A stretch of DNA of 64,000 bases, taken from contig NZ_KB223527.1 of NCBI RefSeq assembly GCF_000331575.1, positions 1,461,842 through 1,525,841 on the forward strand. The letters run 5' to 3'. The notes beneath the pieces are model-generated. The model saw only the letters and a list, made by a program, of their open reading frames with translations, ran no database searches and had not been told where the DNA came from. Origin of the DNA: Calidifontibacillus oryziterrae (GTDB lineage Bacteria > Bacillota > Bacilli > Bacillales > Bacillaceae_J). Below are positions 16,629 through 25,650 of the stretch, one piece after another. The translations under genes were made by a program, and so were the position numbers. Numbering within the stretch: the stretch's first letter is position 1; the number at the start of each line of letters is the position of its first letter.

Positions 16629-16730
16629 GCGATAACGATCGTGCAATCCAGTGCAAAATAGGCAAAGGGTCCTATGCTTGTTATCGCAGCATATTCGTTT
16701 AAGCGGCAGCGGTCGTCCAATCCGTGATTA
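16622..16730. repeat. Duplicated 3' end of yvyE, 74-bp step
   Basis: The segment around the yvyE stop (TCGTGTAAGCG...TCGTGCAATCC, from 16622) recurs from 16696 as TCGTTTAAGCG...TCGTCCAATCC. The stop codons at 16626 and 16700 align. About 25 of 33 positions agree. Confidence 0.55.
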
Positions 16731-16993
16731 ACAGCAAAAAAACGGGTAAATAGAATTCCGAGCTTAACATTCGGCAAACTAATCGCAATTGGAGAAATAT
16801 GGCTGAATAATGTAACAAAAAAGACATAAGAATGTGTACGAAAGTTGAATATTATTAATTATAGTAGTATAGGGTAAACTATTAAATATGATCGAATTTT
16901 GCAAAAGCTAGCTTGAAACTAACAATATTACAAGACAAGCAATGTTTGATACTTGAGCATTTGCCCAATAGTTCCATAAGGGAGTATATATTC

Positions 16994-18016
16994 ATGACAG
17001 AACAAAAGCAACGCCCAATTAAAAAAATTTTGCTTCTTATTCTTATTCCAGTTTTGTTGATACTCATAGGGGTAGCAGCGTATGCATCCTATTTAACAAA
17101 TACAGCAAAAGAGGTTGTTGAGAACTCGCAGCATAAGTTAAGTAGTCGCTCTCTTGAGGAAAAATCAAAACTACGCGTTGAAAAGGTAGATCCAAGAGTT
17201 GATAACATTTCAGTACTATTTATTGGAGTCGACGCTAGTAGTGATGAAATGGTTAGTGGATCCACACGGTCAGACGCCCTTATTTTAGCTACCTTTAATG
17301 AAAAAGAAAAGTCGGTGAAGATGGTTAGTATTCCACGAGATTCTCGTGTTGAACTCGTTGGACGTGACCGCATGGACAAAATTACACATGCTCACGCTTA
17401 CGGTGATATTGAAATGACAGTTGATACAGTTGAAAAGCTATTTAATGTTCCAGTTGATTATTATGCTAGATTAAATTTTGATGCCTTTATTCAAATAATT
17501 GATGCCCTTGACGGCATAGAAATTGATGTTCCTTTTGCAATTGTTGAGCAGGATAGTCACCGGAAGAAAAACGCGATTAAAATAGATGAAGGCTTGCAAA
17601 CATTAACTGGTGAACAAGCACTTGCATATGCCCGCACTCGAAAATATGATGGTGATCTTGAAAGAGGCCATCGCCAGCAGGAAATTTTGAAGGCTGTTAT
17701 TAATAAGTTACTATCGTTTAAATCTGTTTCAAAATATAGTGATGTAATGAAAAGCATTGGAGAAAATTTAACGACCAACATGTCGTTCGATGAAATGCTA
17801 GCGTTTCATGATTATGCATATGAAGGTTCAAATATTGACATAGAGATGTTGACTTTAAATGGAAAAGCAGCAAGAATTGACGAGCTTTATTATTATATAT
17901 TAGATGAAGAAAACTTAGAAGAAGCAAAAACAAAGCTTAGACAGCATTTGACACTTGAGGAACCCATTGAAAACAATGCTACTAATTTCAAAGAATCTAG
18001 TTCGGATATAGAATAA
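16994..18016 (+). CDS. tagT: LCP family cell-wall polymer ligase (TagT/TagU/LytR type)
   Basis: 340 residues from ATG 16994, where SD AAGGGAG sits nine bases upstream; an upstream 27-codon extension is rejected. Short cytoplasmic N-terminus, one membrane helix (ILLLILIPVLLILIGVAAYA), then the extracellular LytR-CpsA-Psr domain: LFIGVDAS, STRSDALILATF, VSIPRDSRVEL, DALDGIEIDVPFAI and YARTRKYDGDLERGHRQQ, with the arginines that bind polyprenyl-pyrophosphate. LCP enzymes attach teichoic acids or other anionic polymers to peptidoglycan. With the tagO/tagA/csaB genes nearby, it may ligate the secondary cell-wall polymer that SLH proteins bind. Its 3' end is the first unit of a 67-68 bp tandem repeat. 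Confidence 0.9.
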   Translation: MTEQKQRPIKKILLLILIPVLLILIGVAAYASYLTNTAKEVVENSQHKLSSRSLEEKSKLRVEKVDPRVDNISVLFIGVDASSDEMVSGSTRSDALILATFNEKEKSVKMVSIPRDSRVELVGRDRMDKITHAHAYGDIEMTVDTVEKLFNVPVDYYARLNFDAFIQIIDALDGIEIDVPFAIVEQDSHRKKNAIKIDEGLQTLTGEQALAYARTRKYDGDLERGHRQQEILKAVINKLLSFKSVSKYSDVMKSIGENLTTNMSFDEMLAFHDYAYEGSNIDIEMLTLNGKAARIDELYYYILDEENLEEAKTKLRQHLTLEEPIENNATNFKESSSDIE

Positions 18017-18183
18017 AACAATCCATAAGTGGTCGTCCCTAATTTGTTAGCTATATGATTTGATCTCTATTGATTTAGAATAAAACAATCCATAAGTGGT
18101 CTTCGCTAAATTGAGTAGCTACATGATTCGATCTCTATTGATATAGAATAAAACAATCCATAAGTGGTCTTCCCTACTTGAGT
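18005..18183. repeat. 67-68 bp tandem repeat containing the tagT stop codon, about 2.6 copies
   Basis: GAATAAAACAATCCATAAG starts at 18011, 18078 and 18146. The first copy includes the tagT stop (18014-18016), and the rest of the unit is also highly conserved. It is the best-preserved case of the stop-region duplications in this window. Confidence 0.85.
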
Positions 18184-18217
18184 TATATATTGTATAAAGC
18201 ATGTCCTGAAATATAGC

Positions 18218-18257
18218 AAAAAACCAGTCATTCCATTTTGTAAATGACTGGTTTTTT
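18218..18257. terminator. Bidirectional terminator between tagT and the amidase gene
   Basis: AACCAGTCATT (18222-18232) pairs with AATGACTGGTT (18243-18253) around a 10-nt loop. A-tract on the left and T-tract on the right serve the converging genes. Confidence 0.85.
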
Positions 18258-18261
18258 ATTT

Positions 18262-20268
18262 TCACTCATAAAATTCGACGAATGTATCAAACAATGCTTG
18301 AGCTGCCTTTTGGCGGAATTCATCTGATTTCAACAGTTTCTCCTCGGAAGGATTTGACAAAAACGCTAATTCGACTAAAATTGCTGGGATTTCAGTTTCA
18401 CGGATTACGTGTAGGCTTTTGTCATTTGATCCTCGATTTTCTGTCCCTAACTGTGAGGTAAGTTTTTCAATCGCGATATCTGATAAAAGCTTACTTTGTT
18501 GCCAGCTAGGATTTTTACCGGAATGATAAAACGTTGTTGATCCTTTTGAAGATGCTTTAAATGAATCTGCATGCAAACTAATAAAGACATCTGCTTCATT
18601 ATCATGAGCAACTTCCACCCGTTCCTGCAATGATAAAAATGTATCATCCTGCCTTGTTAAAATAACATCAGCTCCGGCTCCGCGGAGTAAAGCTGCTAAT
18701 TTATGTCCAACATCAATATTGACTTCTTTTTCTCTTAGCCCTGTCGCTCCAATTGCACCTGGATCATGATCGCCATGACCAGGGTCAACAACAATTCGTT
18801 TTCCTTCGAGGCCATTGTTCAATAAAATGACTTTTACTGAATCAGTAGAGTGCCGGACAACGAAATGATAGCCACGGTTAAAGTAAATGCGTATTTTTGA
18901 TCCATTGGATGCTTCATGATAATCAATTCGATCTATAGCCGGGTGATCCTCATTATCCCATTTCTCTATATTTGAAGCACTTGTTTCGATTTCGACACCG
19001 TTAGCGAATATGCGATGGGATGTTGTAACTGCGCCTAGGAAACCCCATTGTAAGAATGACCTATCATCATCTTCTTCTAAAACAGGTTCAATTAACACTG
19101 CATAAGTTTGGTTTCCCTTTTGCATCTTTAAGTAAGCAGTGTGAATATAGCCCCATTCATCATCGTATTTGATTTTTGCCCAATTTCCGTCTAATTCATA
19201 GACTAAGACTACTTGGTTCTTTATAAGCTTTGCAACAATATCTGACTCTGTATCTGGTGATTCACGAATGTTTAATACGGTTGCCGTGACAGTAGCTTTA
19301 ATTGTTTCATCTAATGGTCGAATTGAGTCAGCGTCTATATAACCAATTTCATCATCAAAATCTATTTCTAACCATTCATCATCAAAATCGTCAGCTTGAG
19401 GGTATTCATAAATTTTAACTGTATCGCCTTCCTCTAGCTTGCCTAATCTATCGCTTTTTTTAGATGGCTCTTCATAGACTCTTACGTCGTCTTCTTCAAT
19501 TAATGCCAATACAGTTGTTATAATCTTGTCAGGTATCTTTGGTGTCTCAGGATTAGGCGAACTAAGAATAGGATCGTCTATAATTAAGCTTTCATCAACT
19601 GTATCAATGAGTACTACACGTTCCTTCTGATCCCAGCTAACACTAGCTCCATAGCTTTCCGCAAAAAAGCGGAGTGGGATTACTGTCGAATTCTCAACAA
19701 TGGTTGGTGCTGGGGTCAAACTGACTGTTTCGTCATTAACTTGAACAGTAGTTGCTCCAATAGTAAATAAGACTTTCTTATCCGAGCTAATCGCCTCAAC
19801 TTGTCTTGTTTCTGGTAGCCAACTCACCTTAATACCAAGTGTTTCTCCAATCCCACGGAAAGGAATTAATACGCGGTTATCAATGATTGGCGGGTCAACC
19901 GGTAGCTTTAACTGTTCCCCATTTACAATTACCTTCACAGGAGCTGTTGCTGTGGATGACTTTGCAGGCGAAGTTACCGTAGTTTTTGATGGATCAATTT
20001 TTACGTATAAACTATGAACATAACCCTTGCCTAGCTTTGATGTAATTTTTAACCATTCTCCTGCGTGTTCAATGACTTGAACTTGGTCACCAGTATGTAA
20101 TTTACCAAGGATTTGTCCTTGCAACGAAGGAGTACTTCTGACATTTAAATTATCTGCCGTTATGTGAGCTGCTTCATTTGCACTAGCCGAATTTAAAGGA
20201 ATACTTAAAAAAACAAGAGCAATGACGAACGTACAAATGAAGGAAAATATAAATGACTGTTTCGACAT
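18262..20268 (-). CDS. Secreted N-acetylmuramoyl-L-alanine amidase with SH3 and stalk domains
   Basis: 668 residues. Signal peptide (about 1-30), SH3b (about 35-92), copper-amine-oxidase-N-like domain (about 112-222, with PPIIDNRVLIPFRGIGE and TVIPLRFFAESYGA), two more SH3b (about 260-315 and 325-382), a linker beta region, and C-terminal Amidase_3 (about 491-664). Zinc ligands and catalytic acid are visible: H498 in VDPGHGDHDPGA, E513 or E515, H566 in SLHAD and E633 in LVELAFLSN. It cleaves the amide between MurNAc and L-Ala in peptidoglycan, for cell separation or turnover. ATG 20268 follows GGGGGG at eight bases. It lies next to, and in the same direction as, the csaB cluster. Confidence 0.92.
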   Translation of the reverse strand: MSKQSFIFSFICTFVIALVFLSIPLNSASANEAAHITADNLNVRSTPSLQGQILGKLHTGDQVQVIEHAGEWLKITSKLGKGYVHSLYVKIDPSKTTVTSPAKSSTATAPVKVIVNGEQLKLPVDPPIIDNRVLIPFRGIGETLGIKVSWLPETRQVEAISSDKKVLFTIGATTVQVNDETVSLTPAPTIVENSTVIPLRFFAESYGASVSWDQKERVVLIDTVDESLIIDDPILSSPNPETPKIPDKIITTVLALIEEDDVRVYEEPSKKSDRLGKLEEGDTVKIYEYPQADDFDDEWLEIDFDDEIGYIDADSIRPLDETIKATVTATVLNIRESPDTESDIVAKLIKNQVVLVYELDGNWAKIKYDDEWGYIHTAYLKMQKGNQTYAVLIEPVLEEDDDRSFLQWGFLGAVTTSHRIFANGVEIETSASNIEKWDNEDHPAIDRIDYHEASNGSKIRIYFNRGYHFVVRHSTDSVKVILLNNGLEGKRIVVDPGHGDHDPGAIGATGLREKEVNIDVGHKLAALLRGAGADVILTRQDDTFLSLQERVEVAHDNEADVFISLHADSFKASSKGSTTFYHSGKNPSWQQSKLLSDIAIEKLTSQLGTENRGSNDKSLHVIRETEIPAILVELAFLSNPSEEKLLKSDEFRQKAAQALFDTFVEFYE

Positions 20269-20513
20269 ATAATTTACCCCCCTTCTAGTTAGTTTCGGTA
20301 ACTTTTTTTAACTTCATTTCAAATTTAATAGTTTACTAGCAAAATTTCAATATGATTAGCACATTTTCTTAGAAATTGAGACATTTGACCTGATTTTGTC
20401 ATATTACTGTTAACATTGTATTATTTCCTAGGAAATAGTCGAATTTATTCCGCGATTTGTTACAAAGTTTTACGAATTTTTTTAGTAAAGGGGATCGGAA
20501 TTTTATGTTCGAC
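20269..20513. other. Intergenic region upstream of the amidase gene
   Basis: A/T-rich; must contain the amidase promoter, but no convincing -35/-10 pair was picked out. Confidence 0.4.
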
Positions 20514-20562
20514 ATAAAAAGAGCGGCTCCCAACCAAAAGCTCGATTGAAGGGATCGCTCTT
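20514..20562 (-). terminator. Terminator of the csaB transcript
   Basis: AAGAGCG-GC-TCCC (20519-20531) pairs with GGGA-T-CGCTCTT (20551-20562), with a small internal asymmetry, and is followed on minus by TTTATG. It lies about 130 bp after the csaB stop, beyond the duplicated stop region. Confidence 0.65.
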
Positions 20563-20602
20563 CTTTTCTATTATATTTTCATTCAATTAACATTTTTTGT
20601 AC

Positions 20603-20720
20603 TGCTGAATGAAACGCTTACTTTGATTTATTTAATAAAACTTTAACAACTGCTATTTCGCCATTTTCTACTTCGCTGAACTAGAGACTCTTACTTGGAT
20701 TTATTTATTAAACTAAGCAC
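20603..20720. repeat. Duplicated 3' end of csaB, 72-73 bp step
   Basis: GCTGAA...CTTACTTTGATTTATTTA (20603-20633) matches GCTGAA...CTTACTTGGATTTATTTA (20675-20706), the latter containing the csaB stop and last codons. The copy also carries the stop triplet. Confidence 0.7.
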
Positions 20721-21773
20721 CTTTTGTGCAGTTTCATTTGCATTTTGTTGCAGCGGCTTAGCTTGTTCTTTTAAAAGAGTAGCTTGTCGCTGGTGATTTT
20801 GAAGCTGATCTTGAATCATTTCATAAAGCTGTTCAGGAGTCCAGTCTCCATTAACATTGCCAATTAACGGCTGGTCGATTTGATTAATAAATGAATCAAT
20901 TTTGGGATCATATGAAATTCCAACCATTGGTGTATTTGCAATAGCTGCAAAAATTAATGCATGAAGCCGCATACCCACCAAAAGGGTAGAATCACCAATG
21001 AGGGAGATTTTCTCAGAAATGGTTGCATCATATGGAAAAATTGCAACGTCAGCATTCATGCGTGATGCCCATTCCCTGGATGTCTCGTCATCATCTTCAC
21101 CATGCATCGGTAAAAATACAATCTTCTGACCATTTTTCGCACAATCATCTAATGCTTTTATAACTTTTTCTGCAAAATTTGTGCTAGTGGGCCACTCCCG
21201 AATTGCGACTGTAATAAAAGGCGAAGTGAGCCCCTCTTTTGTTAACCACGATTTATTTAAGCCTTTTTTATAAGTCATTCCCATTACAGGGTCGGGAACC
21301 AAGTCAATCGGCTGGCGTACACCAATTTTCTCCAACAATTGTAAGGATTCTTGATCACGAACAGAAATATATTTTGCTTTGGAAATCGCAAATTTTACAA
21401 GCTTCTGACTTAACTTTCGCTGTAATGGTCCAATTCCTTGAGCGTAAATGAAAAAAGGTTTCCCAAAAAAGTAAGCAATCATCATGATCACGATATAGTA
21501 AGGAACTGTCTTCATTCCTGTTTTATCCTGTAGCAAGCTTCCACCACCGCTAATAACTCCATCTGCTTGGCGAATCGCATTCATTACTTCTGACATCTGC
21601 CAGCGATCAACGGCGTCTACGTTGTAAGTTCCCTTAGTATAATCAGGATCATTTGAAAGCACCGTAATTTCGATGTCTTTATTCTTTTTTCGTAAGGCGG
21701 TGATAATCGCTTGAAGTATTGCTTCATCACCTACATTATGAAATCCATAATAACCCGACAATACAACTCTCAT
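20691..21773 (-). CDS. csaB: CsaB, polysaccharide pyruvyl transferase
   Basis: 360 residues. N-terminal VVLSGYYGFHNVGDEAIL, ISGGGSLLQD, YAQGIGPLQ and C-terminal GMRLHALIFAAIA are the CsaB signature. CsaB adds a ketal-linked pyruvate to the secondary cell-wall polymer (typically on ManNAc), and SLH domains bind this group, so it is needed to anchor SLH proteins, three of which are encoded in this window. It is the last gene of a same-strand run tagA - flippase - tagO - DUF5693 - csaB. The gap to DUF5693 is 85 bp. Confidence 0.94.
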   Translation of the reverse strand: MRVVLSGYYGFHNVGDEAILQAIITALRKKNKDIEITVLSNDPDYTKGTYNVDAVDRWQMSEVMNAIRQADGVISGGGSLLQDKTGMKTVPYYIVIMMIAYFFGKPFFIYAQGIGPLQRKLSQKLVKFAISKAKYISVRDQESLQLLEKIGVRQPIDLVPDPVMGMTYKKGLNKSWLTKEGLTSPFITVAIREWPTSTNFAEKVIKALDDCAKNGQKIVFLPMHGEDDDETSREWASRMNADVAIFPYDATISEKISLIGDSTLLVGMRLHALIFAAIANTPMVGISYDPKIDSFINQIDQPLIGNVNGDWTPEQLYEMIQDQLQNHQRQATLLKEQAKPLQQNANETAQKVLSLINKSK

Positions 21774-21814
21774 TTTAAAACCCCACTTTAATAATTGACT
21801 AAACGATTTTTTAA

Positions 21815-21870
21815 GTATAGCTTCTAGATTTTTTCGTGTAATCCTCTAGATTTTTTCGTTATAGCTTCGC
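21815..21870. repeat. 22-bp direct repeat at the 3' end of the DUF5693 gene
   Basis: TCTAGATTTTTTCGT occurs at 21823 and 21845, and TATAGCTTC at 21816 and 21860, the latter over the stop codon. A short relative of the stop-region duplications. Confidence 0.6.
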
Positions 21871-23835
21871 TTGAATAAGCGGCCAGTATTTTTTCCCTAG
21901 CTTGTACATCCAAATAAGTACGATTCCTAATAATGCACCGATTGCAAAGCCGTATATGGTTCTCAATACTGAAATATAAAGTGGTATATGCAAATGGGTA
22001 AATGTATTTACTGTTGATAAAAAGCCGATTGCTCCACCTGCTAATAGGTATTTGCCAATCCGTTGTTCCCATCCTTTACCTTGATAAATAATAAACATCG
22101 CTAGTACAAACAGTGGATATCCAATCAAAAATTCCTTTGTTCGTGGTCTTACAAACATCAAGTCCTCTAACCCTTGTCGTAACATTAGTTCCGCACCTGA
22201 TACAATTTCACCAGCATCGTTACCTGAGCGCAACAGTAAAATTGCCATCCCTGCCGCTAATACGGCAAAAATTATGAAATAATAATTTCGGGTAAAGGCC
22301 AGAGCTAGTTCTTTTACATGATCACGAATAACATGTAAGCCTGTTAATACAATTGGCAATAAAAATAAAAGTTTCACACCTCTAAACTCATCAATCTTCA
22401 CTAAGAATAAGTTGCCATATAACAATGCTGTAACGAACCATGCACCGATTAATGCGATTGCAGCCGCTTTAACAAACTTAATAACCATTTCTTTTTTACT
22501 GTTTATATATTCACCTGTAATTGCAGCCCATGTAGCCGCAACAATTGAGACCGCTAATGCCGCCGCCTGTAAAAATAAAATTGATCCTGTTACGATATAG
22601 CCTGCTGCTACAACGAGCATACCACCAAACGTAAGCAGTGCGATTTTTTCGGATACCATCAGCGCAGCAACGGCTATGAACGCTGCAACACCGATAAGTG
22701 CGGCTAGTGTCATCCATGTTGATGATTTTAAAATATTATAGGATTGAGAAATGCCCGGCTGATGCTTGTCCGCCATTTTTTCTTGAATTGCATCAATGCC
22801 AATCGTAGCTACTTCAAATGATTGATCAGCTGTAATCATTTCTGCTTCTAACCGTTTTATATCAGCAATATGGATGTAAAGAGCTCGGATGTTTCGTTCT
22901 TTTACGGCACGAGTTGCACGGTCCGTATAGCCACCTCTACCATCAAAAAAGTCAATACTATGCAGTCTCACGATTTTATTTTGAAATGTTCGTGCATAGG
23001 TTTGCAGTCCGTCTTGATCAGTGAATTCAATTGGCATCAAGACAAAGCCTTCATTTTTCAATCTTAGAGCGTATTCTTCAGCATCAGTTATTTCAAGATC
23101 CTCATGTGGAGATACACCTAGCATCGCATTACCTGTAAATACGATTTTATGTGCATCAAATTGGTCGGAAAGCTGTTTCATTTGATCTAATACAAAGCTG
23201 TTTGCCTCACTCACATTATTTCCAATTCGAAAAACTGGCTCAAAACCGTAAGCAGCGTACTCTGCTATTACTTCTTCGTCATACCCAATTGGTTTTGTTA
23301 AAATTGGATTCGATACTGTTGTGGTACCTTGCAAAAGCTCTTGTTTGTTCAAACCACTAATAAAATAAAGTGATTCTCCTGTAAGAGTTGGCACATCTTC
23401 AACTTTTTCGATTCTGTCCTTAAAGGTTGTTAAAATTGCTCGTTCCCATCGTTCATCTAAATCATTTCGTAATAAAATATATAAACCATTTGCACGAGAG
23501 TATAATACATTTTCACGTGTTACTTCATCTTCATTTTGCAGCATGCTGAAAAGGTCACTCTTAGTTAACGTCATAACTTGACCCTTTTTCTCAAGGTCTT
23601 GAATTCCGGTTGGTTCAAATGAAATACCTTTTACACCAAGATCCGCAAGTGTACTTAGCATTTCTCCGGTGTCTAAACCTCGATTTTCTAACTCACGAAT
23701 TTCCTCATATGGGACAATCATTTCATATGTATCATTTTGCCATTCCACTTTGGCGCGGTTATAAATTAGTGGTGCTGTTAACAATATCGATAGTGCTACA
23801 ATCGCCATTAATATTTTTTTCAATGAATCCAACAT
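21859..23835 (-). CDS. DUF5693 polytopic membrane protein
   Basis: 658 residues. One N-terminal membrane helix (about 5-25), an extracytoplasmic domain (about 26-365) with a TIM-barrel-like run of repeated segments (GLDTGEMLSTLADLGVKGISF; LHSIDFFDGRGGYTDRATRAVKERNIRALYIHIAD), then about ten C-terminal membrane helices (from about 370). DUF5693 proteins commonly neighbour csaB in SLH-bearing Firmicutes. Their reaction is unknown; a role in assembling or exporting the pyruvylated wall polymer is inference. ATG 23835 directly follows AAGGAAAGG, unusually tight spacing. Confidence 0.85.
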   Translation of the reverse strand: MLDSLKKILMAIVALSILLTAPLIYNRAKVEWQNDTYEMIVPYEEIRELENRGLDTGEMLSTLADLGVKGISFEPTGIQDLEKKGQVMTLTKSDLFSMLQNEDEVTRENVLYSRANGLYILLRNDLDERWERAILTTFKDRIEKVEDVPTLTGESLYFISGLNKQELLQGTTTVSNPILTKPIGYDEEVIAEYAAYGFEPVFRIGNNVSEANSFVLDQMKQLSDQFDAHKIVFTGNAMLGVSPHEDLEITDAEEYALRLKNEGFVLMPIEFTDQDGLQTYARTFQNKIVRLHSIDFFDGRGGYTDRATRAVKERNIRALYIHIADIKRLEAEMITADQSFEVATIGIDAIQEKMADKHQPGISQSYNILKSSTWMTLAALIGVAAFIAVAALMVSEKIALLTFGGMLVVAAGYIVTGSILFLQAAALAVSIVAATWAAITGEYINSKKEMVIKFVKAAAIALIGAWFVTALLYGNLFLVKIDEFRGVKLLFLLPIVLTGLHVIRDHVKELALAFTRNYYFIIFAVLAAGMAILLLRSGNDAGEIVSGAELMLRQGLEDLMFVRPRTKEFLIGYPLFVLAMFIIYQGKGWEQRIGKYLLAGGAIGFLSTVNTFTHLHIPLYISVLRTIYGFAIGALLGIVLIWMYKLGKKYWPLIQAKL

Positions 23836-24070
23836 CCTTTCCTTACTTACATGAGGTCAGTGTATTTACAATTACGCACAGTATATTTGAAATTTGATCC
23901 GATATTTATGGTTTAACGACTATGTTTGCATTTCGTGCAAGTATTTATATATCTACAATCTGTCGCTTCATATTTACAATTTCAATCGAAAATTTTACTA
24001 TTACACGTTAATTTCTATAATTTTACATTACATAATTCCAATTACACATTTTAAAAATAACCTTTACTAA
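23836..24070. other. A/T-rich intergenic region upstream of the DUF5693 gene
   Basis: Contains many TTACAATT/TTTACA-like words at irregular distance. No gene, terminator or convincing promoter was seen. Confidence 0.4.
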
Positions 24071-24280
24071 GAACAAAAGCTATAGGCGCCCTGATTAGCG
24101 ACGTATAAACTAAGAGCGCATCGACTAAGATAAACAAAACACGTCGAGGGACGAGTCGATGTTGACTTATCGCAAAAGAGATGAGCGAAGTTTACTAGTC
24201 GTTGGGGGCTGGAGCTGGACGACTTCTCTCTGTGCTATAGTATTTATCCACAGGACCAAATTTTATAATTTCCTAAACAG
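24071..24280. repeat. Dispersed structured repeat, copy 1
   Basis: About 210 bp, closely similar to 54745-55022. Shared stretches include GCGCCCTGATTAGCGACGTA, ACACGTCGAGGGACGAGTCG, GTTGACTTATCGCAAAAGAG and the 3' edge TTATCCACAGGA...AATTTCCTAAACA. CATCGACT pairs with AGTCGATG, enclosing CGTC-GAGG-GACG, so a nested hairpin can form. Both copies lie just beyond the 3' end of a minus-strand gene. No protein is encoded. Confidence 0.85.
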
Positions 24281-24284
24281 TTAA

Positions 24285-24313
24285 AAAGGAAAGCTGGATC
24301 CAGCCTCCCTTTT
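24285..24313 (-). terminator. Terminator of tagO
   Basis: Palindrome GCTGGATCCAGC extended by AAAAGG/CCTTTT, with TTTTTAACTG following on minus. It lies 44 bp after the tagO stop. Confidence 0.7.
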
Positions 24314-24356
24314 CATATTAATTAACTAGCTTTTACCGTAAGTATCGCAAGTTTCG

Positions 24357-25409
24357 TTATCTTTTACTATTTGCAAATTTTCTAACTAAGTTTAACATAG
24401 GTCGATAATTTTCATGAATTAACCCAACACGTTCAACGATAAACTGTACTGCCAATAATACAATAGTAATGATTAATGCCGCACCCCATAAGGTTGACTT
24501 AGAAAGCATCACAGCTGCCACTCCAAAAAATGCACTCATTGAGTATATGATTAATACTGTTTTACGGTGAGAAAAACCTAATCGTAATAAACAATGATGC
24601 AAATGCGATTTATCTGGAGCTGATAACGGTTGTTTATTGACAATTCTGCGGATAATCGCAAAAAGCGTATCTGAAATTGGTACACCTAGTATTAACACAG
24701 GTAATACTAATGAGAATACCGTAATATTTTTAAATCCTAAAATTGAGATAACAGAGATCATAAAGCCTAATAATAGTGCTCCTGTATCTCCCATGAAAAT
24801 TTTTGCTGGATGGAAATTGTATACTAGGAACCCTAATGTACTCGCTAATAAAATTGATGCGACTATGACAACAAACATGCTGTTACCCATGATAAGTGCC
24901 ATTGTGACAATTGTAATTAATACAATTGATGATACTCCAGCAGCAAGTCCATCGAGACCATCAATTAAATTAATCGCATTTGTTATTCCGACAATCCATA
25001 AAAGTGTGAACGGAATACTGAAATAACCTAAGTCAATCGTTCCACCAAATGGAAGGTTAATAAGTGGAACTTGAACTCCCCCATATATCACAACTGCCGC
25101 TGCTAGTATTTGTCCAAGTAACTTAACCTTTGGAGAAATTTCAAAGCGGTCATCGAAAACTCCTGTTAAGACAATTATTGTGGCTCCAATTAGTAATGGC
25201 CAAGTATATTCACTATGTGGCTGGGCGATTGCAAAACCTAGTAGCATACTTATAAAAATTGCTAATCCACCTAACCGTGGCATAATTTTTTCATGAACCT
25301 TCCGTTGATTAGGTTGATCAACAGCGCCGATCTTTATTGCAAACTTTTTAACGATTGGTGTTAAAGCTACCGAAGCTAGAAAACATATAATTGCCGTTAA
25401 TATAAGCAT
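24357..25409 (-). CDS. tagO: TagO, undecaprenyl-phosphate GlcNAc-1-phosphate transferase
   Basis: Polytopic MraY/WecA-family enzyme of about 350 residues. Motifs: GAVDQPNQRKVHEKIMPRLGG, LTGVFDD, NAINLIDGLDGLAAG, FHPAKIFMGDTGALLLG and the histidine loop APDKSHLHHCLLRLGFSH. It transfers GlcNAc-1-P to undecaprenyl phosphate on the inner membrane face, the first step of wall teichoic acid and of secondary cell-wall polymers. The ATG at 25409 (MLILTAI) is chosen because GGGGAG lies upstream; the ATG ten codons earlier (25439) has no spaced SD. With tagA and csaB nearby, its product probably starts the SLH-binding polymer. Confidence 0.92.
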   Translation of the reverse strand: MLILTAIICFLASVALTPIVKKFAIKIGAVDQPNQRKVHEKIMPRLGGLAIFISMLLGFAIAQPHSEYTWPLLIGATIIVLTGVFDDRFEISPKVKLLGQILAAAVVIYGGVQVPLINLPFGGTIDLGYFSIPFTLLWIVGITNAINLIDGLDGLAAGVSSIVLITIVTMALIMGNSMFVVIVASILLASTLGFLVYNFHPAKIFMGDTGALLLGFMISVISILGFKNITVFSLVLPVLILGVPISDTLFAIIRRIVNKQPLSAPDKSHLHHCLLRLGFSHRKTVLIIYSMSAFFGVAAVMLSKSTLWGAALIITIVLLAVQFIVERVGLIHENYRPMLNLVRKFANSKR

Positions 25410-25650
25410 ATTTGAAGACACTCCCCAGATATCCGTCATTCCTACTAACTATCCTATTGTGACTTATACATTTATTCTTACTGCAAATATTTCTAAGAGA
25501 ATATGATTTTGTTTAATTTGCCTTTTATTTCTAGCATCACATGAGATTATACCATATCTATTAGTATAGAGTAATCTTTTTTGCGACAAAATGCGATTAT
25601 GTTCGTTTTTTCGTTGATATTTTTCATGACTCTATATGTATTAGGTTAAC